Assembly: GCA_003427395.1 (NCBI GenBank)
Contig: BFEA01000247.1
Coordinates: 1,067,548 to 1,123,764, forward strand
From: Chara braunii
Lineage: Eukaryota > Streptophyta > Charophyceae > Charales > Characeae
Length of the DNA: 56,217 bases
Direction: 5' to 3'
The position numbers were made by a program, and so were the translations under genes. The notes under the pieces were generated by a model, which saw nothing but the letters and a program-made list of their open reading frames with translations, was not told the origin of the DNA and ran no database searches. The stretch's first letter is position 1; the number at the start of each line of letters is the position of its first letter. Shown piece by piece: positions 1-10,984 of this stretch.

Positions 1-139
1 GGGGGAGGGGGATGAGGGGCAGGGTAGAGGAAGGTCGGGGTCGGGAGGGGGTTACAGTCGTGAGATCGTGCCACGTGGGAGAGAGAGAGAGGAGAGTCTT
101 ATGTGAGAGAGAGGGCGTAGGGAAGGGGGATCGAGATAG

Positions 140-250
140 TCCCAAGAGAGAGAGAGAGAGAGAGAGATTGCATTGGGCAGTTGCCTACACCATGAATGCA
201 TCACCCGTGATATCTGGTTTTGCGAGCGAAGCCGCAACAGGTCATCTAGT

Positions 251-335
<85 letters not shown>
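140..335. repeat. (GA)n and (GATA)n microsatellites
   Basis: Short GA runs lie around 144-167. A GATA tetranucleotide run covers about 249-311 and passes directly into a GA run to about 335. The long open frames overlapping it on both strands are products of the repeat and are not genes. Confidence 0.95.
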
Positions 336-539
336 CCTGCTGGCTGGCAGCTCCCTCGTCGACGGCGGCGGCTGGGTGCAACTCCTCGCGGGTGCTGCTC
401 TCGTTGATGACTGCAGGCAGGCGGCACTTCAGCCGATGCAGGATGGACGCGGGCGGCTCAGCAAACTGGCGGCAACCGGAGGTGGGATTTAAGAAAACGG
501 CCACTTCAATAACGCTCCACCAACGACCCGCCACCCCAC

Positions 540-1010
540 CTCAGTCCCCTGTGTCCGGTACTTGGATCCCTGTCCGGTAGGCCGAAACAAAACAAAAAAT
601 TCGGCCCTGTATTTTTTAGGGGGCGCCCAGGACTCGAAAAATGTCCTGGGGAGCCCGCTTTTTTTTTTGATTTTTTCGATGGGGCCCTGTTTCGGGACGT
701 CCAGGACCGGAAACCTGCCAGTTCATCTTGGTCCGGACTGTCTGGAACGTGGTTCGGATGTCCGGTCGGTTACCATGTAAAATAATAAATTAATAAATGG
801 TTTCCAACCGGACGTCCGGATCCTGATCCAGACAGTCTGGTGTCCGGTGTCCGGGTCTGGTGTCCGGTTGGACCCTGATTTGAAGAAAGTCGAAAATCTT
901 TTTTGTGGTCCCCAGGCCATTTTCCCGGGCCTGGTGGACCTTCAAAAATTGATGGCGTTGGCTTTTGTGGACCGTTGCCCCAACCGGACCGGCCCTGAAG
1001 GGCCAGCTAT
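540..1010. repeat. GTCCGG-rich palindrome cluster
   Basis: This stretch repeats GTCCGG-type words. It holds a perfect 12-bp palindrome CCGGACGTCCGG (808-819), CCAGAC-A-GTCTGG (828-840), and an outer pair CCAACCGGAC (804-813) / GTCCGGTTGG (862-871). The core CGGACGTCCG recurs at 25,092-25,101. It could be the remnant of a fold-back or MITE-like element. No coding content is seen. Confidence 0.6.
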
Positions 1011-1150
1011 TGGAGAACTTAGGAGGGCAGTATCGGGGATGAGGTAGTTAAGGAGGAGCGATGGAGGGTGAGTCGGATGCTGGGGGGAGGGCAACAAGGG
1101 AGGGGGGTCTGGCAACAGGGCGGGCAGGTGGCAATGTACAAACGGGCGAC

Positions 1151-1158
1151 TCTCTCTG

Positions 1159-1218
<60 letters not shown>
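1151..1218. repeat. (CT)n microsatellite with poly-T
   Basis: CT dinucleotide repeats with two TGTC interruptions end in an eight-T run. The flanks (1,020-1,400) are purine-rich on the plus strand and have no supported gene. Confidence 0.95.
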
Positions 1219-1609
1219 CGGTTCTTGAACTTTAGTCGTGGGAGCGAGACGAGGGGGGAGGCCTGCCCCGATGGGGACGAGGATGTAATGGAGGAGGGAC
1301 GGAGGGTGAGGGGGGGTTTGAGGGGAGGGGACGTGGAAGGGGGGTCTGACAACGGGGCAAGAAGATGGCGCGCTGGGCAGACAGGCGAGCGAACGCTTCA
1401 AGATTCGAAGTTTCGGACTTTGGAGTTCGTACATTAATATTTTCAAATTTATTAGCATGTTGGAACACTCCCACAAACCTGTGTGTGTGTCATGTGTGCC
1501 GTTTTTTTTTGTTTTTTTGTTGGTTCTTTTTTACTTTTTTAATTGGACACTTGGGCATATGGACAATTGGATCCGGACAGTGTGAAGAAGTCCTATCTTT
1601 TGAAGGGAA

Positions 1610-1813
1610 TTGGGCAATGGAGATAGCCAAGATTCTGAACTGCCTCGACTCGACTACACCTATGTTCCGTATCCCACCCATTGGAAGATCGTCTACAGAA
1701 ACCTGTCTGTGGGGCAGACTTTCCTTGAAGGGGTGGCGGAGTTGTTCCAAGGAGAGGAGGAGGATTTCATGGAGGAGGATGAAGACGATGACATGGAGGA
1801 TTCAGACTTTTAG
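1610..1813 (+). CDS. Small unknown ORF with acidic tail (doubtful)
   Basis: The 67-codon frame starts with ATG. Its amino-acid composition looks protein-like: a mixed central part around YPTHWKIVYRNLSVGQ, followed by a C-terminal Glu/Asp run of about 20 residues. I recognise no family. An acidic run can also come from a GA-rich DNA tract, so this may be chance or the end of a decayed transposon gene. No splice sites or promoter could be assigned. Confidence 0.2.
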   Translation: MGNGDSQDSELPRLDYTYVPYPTHWKIVYRNLSVGQTFLEGVAELFQGEEEDFMEEDEDDDMEDSDF

Positions 1814-1959
1814 GAGAAGGTTGTAAGAAAGGCTGGGTGGGCTGTTGGCGGTGTGTAAGGAAAGGAAAATAACAAGGGATCAACGCTTGTATGATTGGCT
1901 GTTCAAGGGTAGAATGCTGGGCCAGTTCGGGGGAGGGGTGGAAATGTCGATGCCTGTAG

Positions 1960-3480
1960 TTAGTGAGTGAGTGGCAAGGGATGGTTTGCGATTGGCATGA
2001 CCATCGGACTGTAGGGGCGTCTTATATTGTCTATGTCTACCCCTTCCAGTTCCATCTCTGAACGCTTACAGGCAGCCCACACGACTTCCCGCTCCGCTCG
2101 CCTGAACAGATCGTAGGGGACAATCCCTTGTGCCAGATCCACTGCCATAGCATTTTCCTCTTCTTGGGACAGGTAAATCCATCCTCTGGCCACCACAGTG
2201 CCTCAGAATTCCAGGTCGCTTAAGCTCGGGGATACCCTAAGTATACTAACTTTATCCCGCATTGTTGTTTTTACCCGTAGGAACATATCCCCCTCATCCA
2301 TCATTATGGTTTGATAAGTCGGGGCCAAGTTTGACCAGTTACCCTCTACTAGAAGGACAACTGGCACTCCATCCTCTACGTCCATCAGCATTTCCAGACC
2401 ACAAGAATAGATTGGGGATGGCAGCCACTGCACCATCTTGGTTCCCGCACACGCTTCCTACTTTTCACAATAGAGGCGGTGCCCTCGTTCTCGGTCAACC
2501 TATGATAGTTTTCAGACCCCCCATCAAGGTCTCACATAACTACCTTCTCCTTTTACAAAAGCACCCGGTATCCTTTAGTCGGTCCCCCTCCCCCACACCC
2601 TTTTCTTGGTTCCTTTCAGCCTGACCATTATCTTCCCTCACAATCTTCTCTCACTTGTGTGGACTAGAGGAGGTGGGGAGAATAGACTTAAACTGCATCC
2701 CATTTTTCCCATCACCGGTCTCAATCAATCTTTAGTGTGGAGGGTACATAAAATCAAATCAAGCAAGCTGCACATCTTGACCAGTCATCTCCTCACCGAC
2801 GTTTCCTCCTGGCGTAGTCTCTCCTCGTTGCCCCAGGAATGGCAATTTCACTTACCGCCCCCTCATGACAACGGTCAACCGTCATGAGCGCGGTATCCAA
2901 GCTTCAACTCAAGGCCTCAACCCTCTCCGCCTGCTCAAAATATGCCATCCCATCTTGTGGTCCTCGCCCATCCACAAATGGTATTAGGAATCCGCATGCC
3001 ACCCGTACAGGTCAGCGATTCGGGCATTCACATCCGTTGGTCTGTCCGAAATTCGTCCTTCCCTCACTTGCTTGGGAGGCTACTGGCTGTCCCTCAAGTT
3101 CCTCCCCTTTCCCACCTGCAATGGTCTTTCTTCCGCTCCGCCAACATAAGCTGCCTCCTTAGAGGTGACTTTTTGCACTCCACCAGACAAGGTTCCGAGT
3201 GTGGCTCGCCCCTTCGTGGTGTGAATGCTACTGGCAAACTGAGTGAGACAGACTCCCATCAACAGCTCAGAAGACCACCCCTCGCACCCGGGACAAGGGC
3301 CATTCTTGGGAGGCGCCTCTACAACAAGTTTGGACTCCCTTCCTTTCTTTCATCATTCAGGATGCTCAAAAGCCCCTTCTCAGACAATCACAAGTCCCAG
3401 TGGGCCACACATGAACAAGTGTTTTTCTCTTGGTGTCCAAGTGCATCCTACCTTGGTCTCACAATTCTCTCTCAGGATTG
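1960..3480 (-). pseudogene. Degraded unknown reading frame, minus strand
   Basis: On the minus strand, the stretch 2,436 to 1,960 reads as one frame of about 158 codons broken by a single TGA near 2,203-2,205. It contains protein-like segments such as GLEMLMDVEDGVPVVLLVEG and WIYLSQEEENAMAVDLAQG. Upstream (3,480 to 2,440) similar-looking segments, for example FLIPFVDGRGPQDGMAYF, appear in several frames separated by stops. This looks like a decayed gene or transposon ORF read right to left. No family is recognised. The plus strand gives only disconnected short frames. Confidence 0.3.
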
Positions 3481-3675
3481 ATGAGTGCCACTCCCCTTAG
3501 CCTTCCATACACAGTGCCTGGTTCCTTCTCCAAGCGTTTTGTTACCTCTTCAAAAGACTTGTATTAACCTATAATTATCCCAAATGAGTCTGGATTAACT
3601 CCTAACAGGTCTAAAAAATGTATCAGTTTTTTGGAAATTAACCATTCATGAAAGAAATCGTCGAACGGAGTCCCG

Positions 3676-3900
3676 ACTTGAGGAGTGGTGTAATCCTTTC
3701 TAAAGGGATATAGCGTCTCGACATGTGATGAGCGTCGAGGAGTGGTGTACCTCATAAAGCATGTCTTTTACCTCTTCATCCAACAGTGCGAGTTTTCCTA
3801 GTACTCATAAAGCATGTCATGTTTTGCCCTTCCGAACTCCATGTGATGAGCGTCGAGGAGTGGTGTAATCCTTTCTAAAGGGATATAGCATCTCGACATC
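3676..3900. repeat. Short direct duplication
   Basis: The text GAGGAGTGGTGTAATCC, continuing through TTTCTAAAGGGATATAG, occurs near 3,679 and again near 3,856. TGTGATGAGCGTCGAGG occurs at about 3,724 and 3,841, and CTCATAAAGCATGTC at about 3,752 and 3,805. This is a shuffled local duplication with no gene in it. Confidence 0.75.
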
Positions 3901-4428
3901 AAGCCCCGCTTTAGATTCGAGCCTCATCACTTTCCCTTCGGTTTCAGTGTCACGATCTTATCATTCTTCTGTCAGTAGGGTAGAACAACCTTCCCCCACA
4001 CAGCCGAAGGTTGGTCAGACCCTAGTTGTGGAGATAGGGTGACCTTGTTCATTACGTAGTTAGGTGACCAGTCCTAGTGAACTGTAGTCGTCTGCCATAT
4101 TGGTAGCGTCCTGACAATCAATGAGGAGAGGAGGCCAACTACGACAAGAATCGAACGGGCAAGAGAAGAGAAAAATAACAAGACATACCTCCCCTGTTGA
4201 GAAGGGGAGGCCACGAGTTAAAGACGACACAAGGGATATTGTGCCACAAGAAATAGGGCCGACGACACAAAGAAAAAGGTGTTGTTGTGTCATCCAAAAA
4301 GCCCCCTAGCCCATGGCTTAGTGGCCACCCAAAAGTAGCGTGGGAGAGGCCTAGGCAGGGTGGGACTAAAGAGAATGGGGGATGGGAAACTTCAGGGGTG
4401 CAACGGACTCCAGGACACTAGCCATGCT

Positions 4429-4705
4429 AATGTCCGAGCACAATGAGCCTGAAAAATGGTGGCCCTTGGGCTCCAAATTAAAAGAGGGTGCAATGGGAGT
4501 GAGAAAGGCTCAATTTCAAGGCTTAATGTCCGAGCACGATGAGCCTGAAAAATGTTGGTCCGTGGGCTCCGAATTCAAAGAGGTTGCAGTGGGAGTGAGA
4601 AATGCCCAATTTCGAGGCCTCTAGGTCTTGAAATTGAGAAGGGACTCAAGAGGGATGCAACGGATTACAAGGGCTTTAGCTTTGGAAGGCCTAGGTACAA
4701 TGAAC
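4429..4705 (+). repeat. Tandem ~106-bp repeat, two copies plus a partial third
   Basis: Two adjacent copies start with AATGTCCGAGCACRATGAGC at about 4,429 and 4,535. A diverged partial copy (ACAATGAACCTGAAAAATG) lies near 4,697. The repeat leaves an open frame containing the peptide LMSEHxEPEK twice, but this is more likely a consequence of the repeat than a gene. Confidence 0.75.
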
Positions 4706-6066
4706 CTGAAAAATGTGGTTATAGTGGGGTCCGAGATAAAACAGCCAGCAAAAATGGAGAGAAAATGACCTAGAAGGAGAATGGAAGACGTAGGAGAGTG
4801 TGGGGGTGAAAAAGGGACAAACCGCCACATCATGGTCAACTTGTCCCTTCCCAAAAGAGGTCTCGGTGCATGGTACAAACCTTCATGAAGTCTAGATATA
4901 GTTGGGACCGAAACGGAAAAAAACGAATACTTGGAGGTCAAGGAAAACACATGTTTTAGATGCATCTTGTGACCAGATTTCGTGGGATGAGTCGAGCACA
5001 AAGCATTGGAATGGGAACGTTCAGACACAATGTAACTAAATCTAAAGCCTCTAGAAGTTGCCACGGGCAGAAACGGACACCTAGGGGAGAAGGCAACACA
5101 TATTCTAGATACGTTTAGTGATTGGATCCATCCTAGGATGAAACGGTTACAAAATATGTTGACTTTTTTCATTTTCTTTGAGAAAATAAAAAAAAATCAA
5201 GATATTGTGGCCGTGATACAACGGACCACAAAAAGTGAAGCAAACACATGTTTCAAATACATTGAGAGCCAACATTGAGTCCAGATGCATTTGGGGGTGT
5301 GTCGCTCCACTTGTTTTCAGTTTGGGGCAGGTATGGGGGCAATTAGACTAGGAAAACGTACTTCATTGCACTCTGAGAAATAACGGACTGCAAGGACATG
5401 CTTGGGCCAAGGGAAAATGGCCTTGACATGCCCAAGACACATAGGGGAGTGCTCCGACCACAAGGGAATAACTTGCGACGATATTCGTTGACCACGAGAT
5501 CAAAATCCGGCGGCCGAGAATATTCACGATACTAATGGCACATGAGAGGAAGGGATAATGGGACTGTCGGGGACTGGGTAGTTGCAAATAAAATTGGGAC
5601 GTCAAGGAGAGGGCTGTCGGGAACTAGACGGGCCCAAATAAAAACAATCATTGTTTGGGTCCGGGTCCAACGGGACCACGGTTGGGACCAAGAAATAGGA
5701 CTAGCATGAGAAAGTGGCGGGGGCTCAAAAGGTCCCAAAGATGTGGAATTGTATGATGATGGCCAATCAAGAAGAGATACTACGTCATAATAAATCTAAA
5801 CGGTCAAAAATATTAGCACCACTAGTGCTACCACTAGTGGAGTCAAAAGGGAGAAGTTTCGGGAGAAGGGCAGAAAGAAAGTGAAGGAGAGAGGCCTAGG
5901 GAGCAGTCCGAGAATATCCCGGACTAGCAAGGTGAGAAAAAATAGAGCCTTGAGTGGTTGTACATGATGAATGGTTTACTTAGAATAAATCGGAGCAACG
6001 GGGGGTGATAATTTTGAACTAATGGAGGCAAAAGGAGGGCCCCACACATGTGGGGGTGCCATTATT

Positions 6067-6198
6067 GCAGTCCGACAAATCTTGGACCACTACTAGATCC
6101 TCATCTTGATCTCCATCAAAATCTAGGGCCTCGCAGTCCGACAAATCTTGGACCACTACTAGATCCTCATCTTGATCTCCATCAAAATCTAGGGCCTC
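6067..6198. repeat. Exact 66-bp tandem duplication
   Basis: Two adjacent 66-base copies beginning GCAGTCCGACAAATCTTGG (6,067-6,132 and 6,133-6,198) appear identical. Perfect identity implies a very recent duplication or an assembly artefact. Confidence 0.9.
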
Positions 6199-7621
6199 AA
6201 AAAAGTTTCAACAGCTAGTTGACACTTGTCATGACAAGAAATAAAATAAAATAAAAAAAAAGGTAGAAAAAGGAAGGATAATGAAACAAACTGGGAGGAA
6301 AAGGTGGGAGTGAGTTGGCCGTTGAGTAGGGACTAACAAACTAGAGACTGTTACGTCCCTACGCTGAAATATACACTCTGCATTTAGTGTGGGTAAATCC
6401 GGAGTGAAGAGATAAGGCCATTAAGGCCATATCTCAACAAAATCTGAATTAATGAGAGAAAAAGAAAAGAAAGAGCAAAAGTTTGATGGCCAGTTTTTAT
6501 TTTGGCCTTGAGATAAGGTGGAATGGTCGGTTTTGGTGATGCCCACTCAAACAACCAACTCCGGAATGAGTTGGCAACCCAAAATGGAAAGAAATAAGAG
6601 AAGGAACAAGACGAAACACTATATTTGGCAAAACATTGAGGCCAAGTACACTAGAAATTGAAAGTCAGAGCCCTTGGGGTTCTAACTTGAAGCAAGGACC
6701 AGTTGAGACTAGCTCATGTTAAATCTGGCCGTGGATCTTGGCCAGATCTGTGACTTAGGATGCACCGAGGTACAAGATGTACCTTGGCCCACTCACATAT
6801 AAATGGGACTTAAAAAAATTGAGGAGAGGACCTGAAGGCCTTTTTCGTTTCAAGAAAGGTTGTCCATTGATCATCTGGATCTAGTGGACAACATATGTAG
6901 ATGAAAGTAAAGCATGGAGTGCCTCCAAAAGTTGTCCGAGTTGGTACCAACCACTCAGATTGCATGTACCTTGCCAAAATGAGGCCTAGGTGCTTCCGAA
7001 GAGGCCCATTGGTGATGGGAAGCCTTGGGGGCACCTTGGCTCACTTGGAACACATGGAAGAGGCCTAGAGGTTGGGTGGAGCATTGTGCCCAACCTATTT
7101 AGGCCAAGTGGCAGCCCACCGTACTCACATTTTCATGAGGCAAGTAGATGCTGCCCCAATGCACCAAGGAGGGCTCTGAGCTCGATCTGAGTGAGAGGAG
7201 GGGAACGACTGTCAGATTGGAGCTAGGAGAGATACTCTAGGCTAGTGAACGGAGCTAGGAGGACTGGGAGAAGTGGTGCTGGCCTAGAGAGGTGCCCTGC
7301 CATAGCCCCCAGACCGTGGAAGAGGAGGAAAGGCTAGAGTCGCCATAGCCTTGCTAGAGGGGTGGGCTCCATAGCCTTAGAGCTAGGAGGTCACCACAAC
7401 CAGAGAGAGACGAAGGAGGGAGCTTGATGAAAATGAGGGAGAAGGAGGGAGAGGACAAGTGTTGCATCAACTTGAGGTGGAAGGAAAGGACTTTAAGAAA
7501 AGAGAAGACCATAGCCAAGGCGGAAGATAGAAAGGTGAAGAAGAAGAACCCTCGTACAAGGAAGTGCTTCATTGTGTCGACACCAACTATTCAAGTGACA
7601 AGGAATGTGAGTCGGAGTGGA

Positions 7622-7745
7622 GGAGGTATCCTCTTCTTCTTTTCCTTCTTCTTCTTTCCTTCCTCTTCGTTCTATTCACCTTCATCTCTTCCTACCTCCC
7701 CTTCGTTCTCTTCTTCTTCACCCTCTTCATCTTCTTCCTTGCCTC
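7622..7745 (+). repeat. CTT-rich pyrimidine tract
   Basis: A plus-strand run of CTTCTT/TTCCTT text gives Phe/Leu/Ser-rich frames in all three frames, which shows low complexity and not coding. Confidence 0.85.
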
Positions 7746-7849
7746 CTATTGGGAGACATTTTGGACTTAAACCACAAGTACACAGCCCCAACCTTGCAGT
7801 CCAAAACTTGTCGCCACAAGAAAACGAGGCCGAAACGTCAAACGCTGGG

Positions 7850-7955
7850 CCCGCTGTCGATAAATTCGATCGGTGGCCTCGTTTTCATTTCCCGCCTCCA
7901 AAATTTGAGGTGTCAGACCCGCGGCCCATGTGCCCATGTACTGGTGCTTTAAGTT
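7850..7955 (+). repeat. Dispersed repeat, copy 1
   Basis: The segment around CGATAAATTCGATCGGTGGCC, followed by GTTTTCATTTC, a GTCGGAGACCC-like stretch and GTACTGGTGCTTTAA, matches 33,250-33,380 in the same order with scattered differences. It is probably part of an LTR or non-autonomous element. Confidence 0.5.
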
Positions 7956-10106
7956 GAGTAGTTAGTAGACCTTCACTAAAGTCTCCTTCATGTTTTCTTC
8001 ATTCTTGCACTTGGCTGTATGTTTTGTCTTTTGTGCATGTGGTGAGTAGAGGCCCTGGGGGCCACTCCACATATTCCTAAGAAAAGAAAAACAAGAAAAC
8101 AAAGAATTAGTGACAGATAAATGTGATGCAAAGACTTGAATTGGAATCCAGACTATATATTCTCGGCCCACGAAGACAAACTAGAGGTCTAATGTCGATC
8201 TCTGCTCCACGAGGGGTCCTTGCTAATTGGTAGTGGCCCTTCGAAAATGAGATTGGACACAATTGGGACATGCACACCCACACGCACACGCATGTGCTCA
8301 CAGTGTTGGGGTATGGGGTGGCCCCAACTGTTTTCCCTCTTGCAGTTTGATTTTCATAAGCAAGGGGCATGTTTGGCCACCCCACCCTGTCCTTCCAATT
8401 TTTTATTTATTTATTTTTTGGTGATGCACTACATCACGTGTGCATGCACGTGCGCTCTACGCCACATGTGCTGCCACCCCGCGCACGGGATGCGCGACAA
8501 GGGTTGTGTTTGTCTTTGATTGTGTCAAGTATGCAGGTAAGTGATAGATGAAGGATGTATTGTGCACTGATTGGACGCTCATCGAGGATGAATAACTAAG
8601 AGAGAGATCGAACTGGAGAAACGGGTTGTGAACGAAAGTCTTGCTATGGATGATCCCGCTCCCTCATGCCTAGAGTGTGGTCCCCTTTATCTGAGATATG
8701 GGCCCTTAGGAAAGGAAGATTGTCGAGTAGGAAGAATGCAGGAAAGGGGGACAGTGTCCCAAGAATGTGCAGGAGGGTCCCCAAAAAGCCTAAGGGGCAT
8801 GTAGGCGAATAAGGGAACAATGCTCGACAAAATAGAGAAATGAGAAATGTGTAAGGACCCATCGATAAGACACTGGCTTCGGAAAGCGAACAAGCCGTGA
8901 AGCCTACCCAAGTGAAGGAGGCGCTCCTTCCTACGGGACGAGCAAAAAAAAATGAGGGCAAGAAGCAGGGAACAAGGGGCACCCTGGTGAGGTAAGAAAG
9001 GCCGCTCTTTTGGACCGACTTGCATAAGTCGAAGGGTGAGTCCCTTGCCTCAACGGAGCCCGTCAGACCTAGCACACCAAAATGGATGATCGCCTCAAGG
9101 AGAACGCTTGGTGGTGTTGCAAAGGAAGGACTTTCAACGAACTCCTTGGACCGCTCAATTATTGGAAGGAGCATTTGCATGTGAACATAAATGTGGAAAC
9201 GTAAAATAGACACTTCCATGGACTCGCGAGACTACCGACCCAAGAGCGAGGGCAAAGTTGCATCCCCCAAATGTCAAAGCTCTCTCGCTCAATGCCCCAT
9301 CCCTATCCATCTCAAAGCACTATTGAGGGTGACCTCGTGTCGAAACGCCTCGCGCCCTTGGCATGTACGTGGGCGGGGTTCAGCCAACTGGGACCCATCC
9401 GAGGGGTCGACTAGGCTCGAAAGTCTAACAGGGTGGGGCCCTGCAAAAATCGTGGAGGTGTCGGGTAGGGGTTAAATTGACCCTCACCTACCCGAAGGGG
9501 GCGCCTGGCGCATGATCGACCGTGTACATAACCGAAGATAAGGAAATAAGGACTTGTGATTGTCCTCCACTTGAGAGAATCTGAGTTGAGGTTGGTTGGG
9601 CGCATGGCTGCGTGATTGATTCAACTTGCTTCTTAATGAGGAACGACTCTAGCCCCCCCTTCTGCAGGTGGTGGTGTTTGCCAGTCCGGGAAGGTAGTCA
9701 GCAAGTCGCAGGTCAACCCTTCCTGTTCATATGAAAGAAAGGCAAAAATTATCTAGCAGGTGGTTCATGTCCTGACCTCGGTCGGGCCCAATGAAAGTCC
9801 CTAGGGTGGATTGATTCGGCGTGGCGGGTGTTTTGGTATGATTTTTTTTTTGAACCCAGAGTCAAAAAGGGTTCGTTACACTTGCTCAAATTGCCTGAAG
9901 GAACCCATATGACAACAAATATCATCTAAAATGAACAAACCTATCTGATCAATGGACAAATGAAGGAACAAAGAGGGAATGAAGGGAGTTGCGAAACTCC
10001 TAAGAAAACTAGCTCACTCCTGGCGGCGCTTCTGGGTGCCGAGGTGCAGGGTTGTCGAGCCCCGGCCCCGGGGCCCCGGCGGGGGTCCGGGGGTCCGGGG
10101 GTGGGC

Positions 10107-10984
10107 NNNNNNNNNNNNNNNNNNNNNNNNNNNNNNNNNNNNNNNNNNNNNNNNNNNNNNNNNNNNNNNNNNNNNNNNNNNNNNNNNNNNNNNNNNNNNN
10201 NNNNNNNNNNNNNNNNNNNNNNNNNNNNNNNNNNNNNNNNNNNNNNNNNNNNNNNNNNNNNNNNNNNNNNNNNNNNNNNNNNNNNNNNNNNNNNNNNNNN
10301 NNNNNNNNNNNNNNNNNNNNNNNNNNNNNNNNNNNNNNNNNNNNNNNNNNNNNNNNNNNNNNNNNNNNNNNNNNNNNNNNNNNNNNNNNNNNNNNNNNNN
10401 NNNNNNNNNNNNNNNNNNNNNNNNNNNNNNNNNNNNNNNNNNNNNNNNNNNNNNNNNNNNNNNNNNNNNNNNNNNNNNNNNNNNNNNNNNNNNNNNNNNN
10501 NNNNNNNNNNNNNNNNNNNNNNNNNNNNNNNNNNNNNNNNNNNNNNNNNNNNNNNNNNNNNNNNNNNNNNNNNNNNNNNNNNNNNNNNNNNNNNNNNNNN
10601 NNNNNNNNNNNNNNNNNNNNNNNNNNNNNNNNNNNNNNNNNNNNNNNNNNNNNNNNNNNNNNNNNNNNNNNNNNNNNNNNNNNNNNNNNNNNNNNNNNNN
10701 NNNNNNNNNNNNNNNNNNNNNNNNNNNNNNNNNNNNNNNNNNNNNNNNNNNNNNNNNNNNNNNNNNNNNNNNNNNNNNNNNNNNNNNNNNNNNNNNNNNN
10801 NNNNNNNNNNNNNNNNNNNNNNNNNNNNNNNNNNNNNNNNNNNNNNNNNNNNNNNNNNNNNNNNNNNNNNNNNNNNNNNNNNNNNNNNNNNNNNNNNNNN
10901 NNNNNNNNNNNNNNNNNNNNNNNNNNNNNNNNNNNNNNNNNNNNNNNNNNNNNNNNNNNNNNNNNNNNNNNNNNNNNNNNNNNN
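10107..10984. other. Assembly gap (878 N)
   Basis: This run of unknown bases is flanked by very GC-rich text (GGGGGTCCGGGGGTGGGC on the left, GGGGTGTTTTGGCGGGGGCGG on the right). G-runs probably caused the break. All long frames crossing it are artefacts. Confidence 1.

Larger units (their letters stand above)
4710..9950. other. Gene-poor region
   Basis: Apart from the 66-bp duplication and the repeats listed separately, I see no supported gene. The sequence is purine-rich on the plus strand, with only short scattered frames. The longest (minus strand 8,644-9,219, 191 codons) has no recognisable motif and I do not call it. Confidence 0.6.

Noticed and set aside
8644-9219. 191-codon minus-strand frame
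   Set aside because: No motif, no consistent composition; the plus strand reads equally well in this stretch. Probably a chance open frame.
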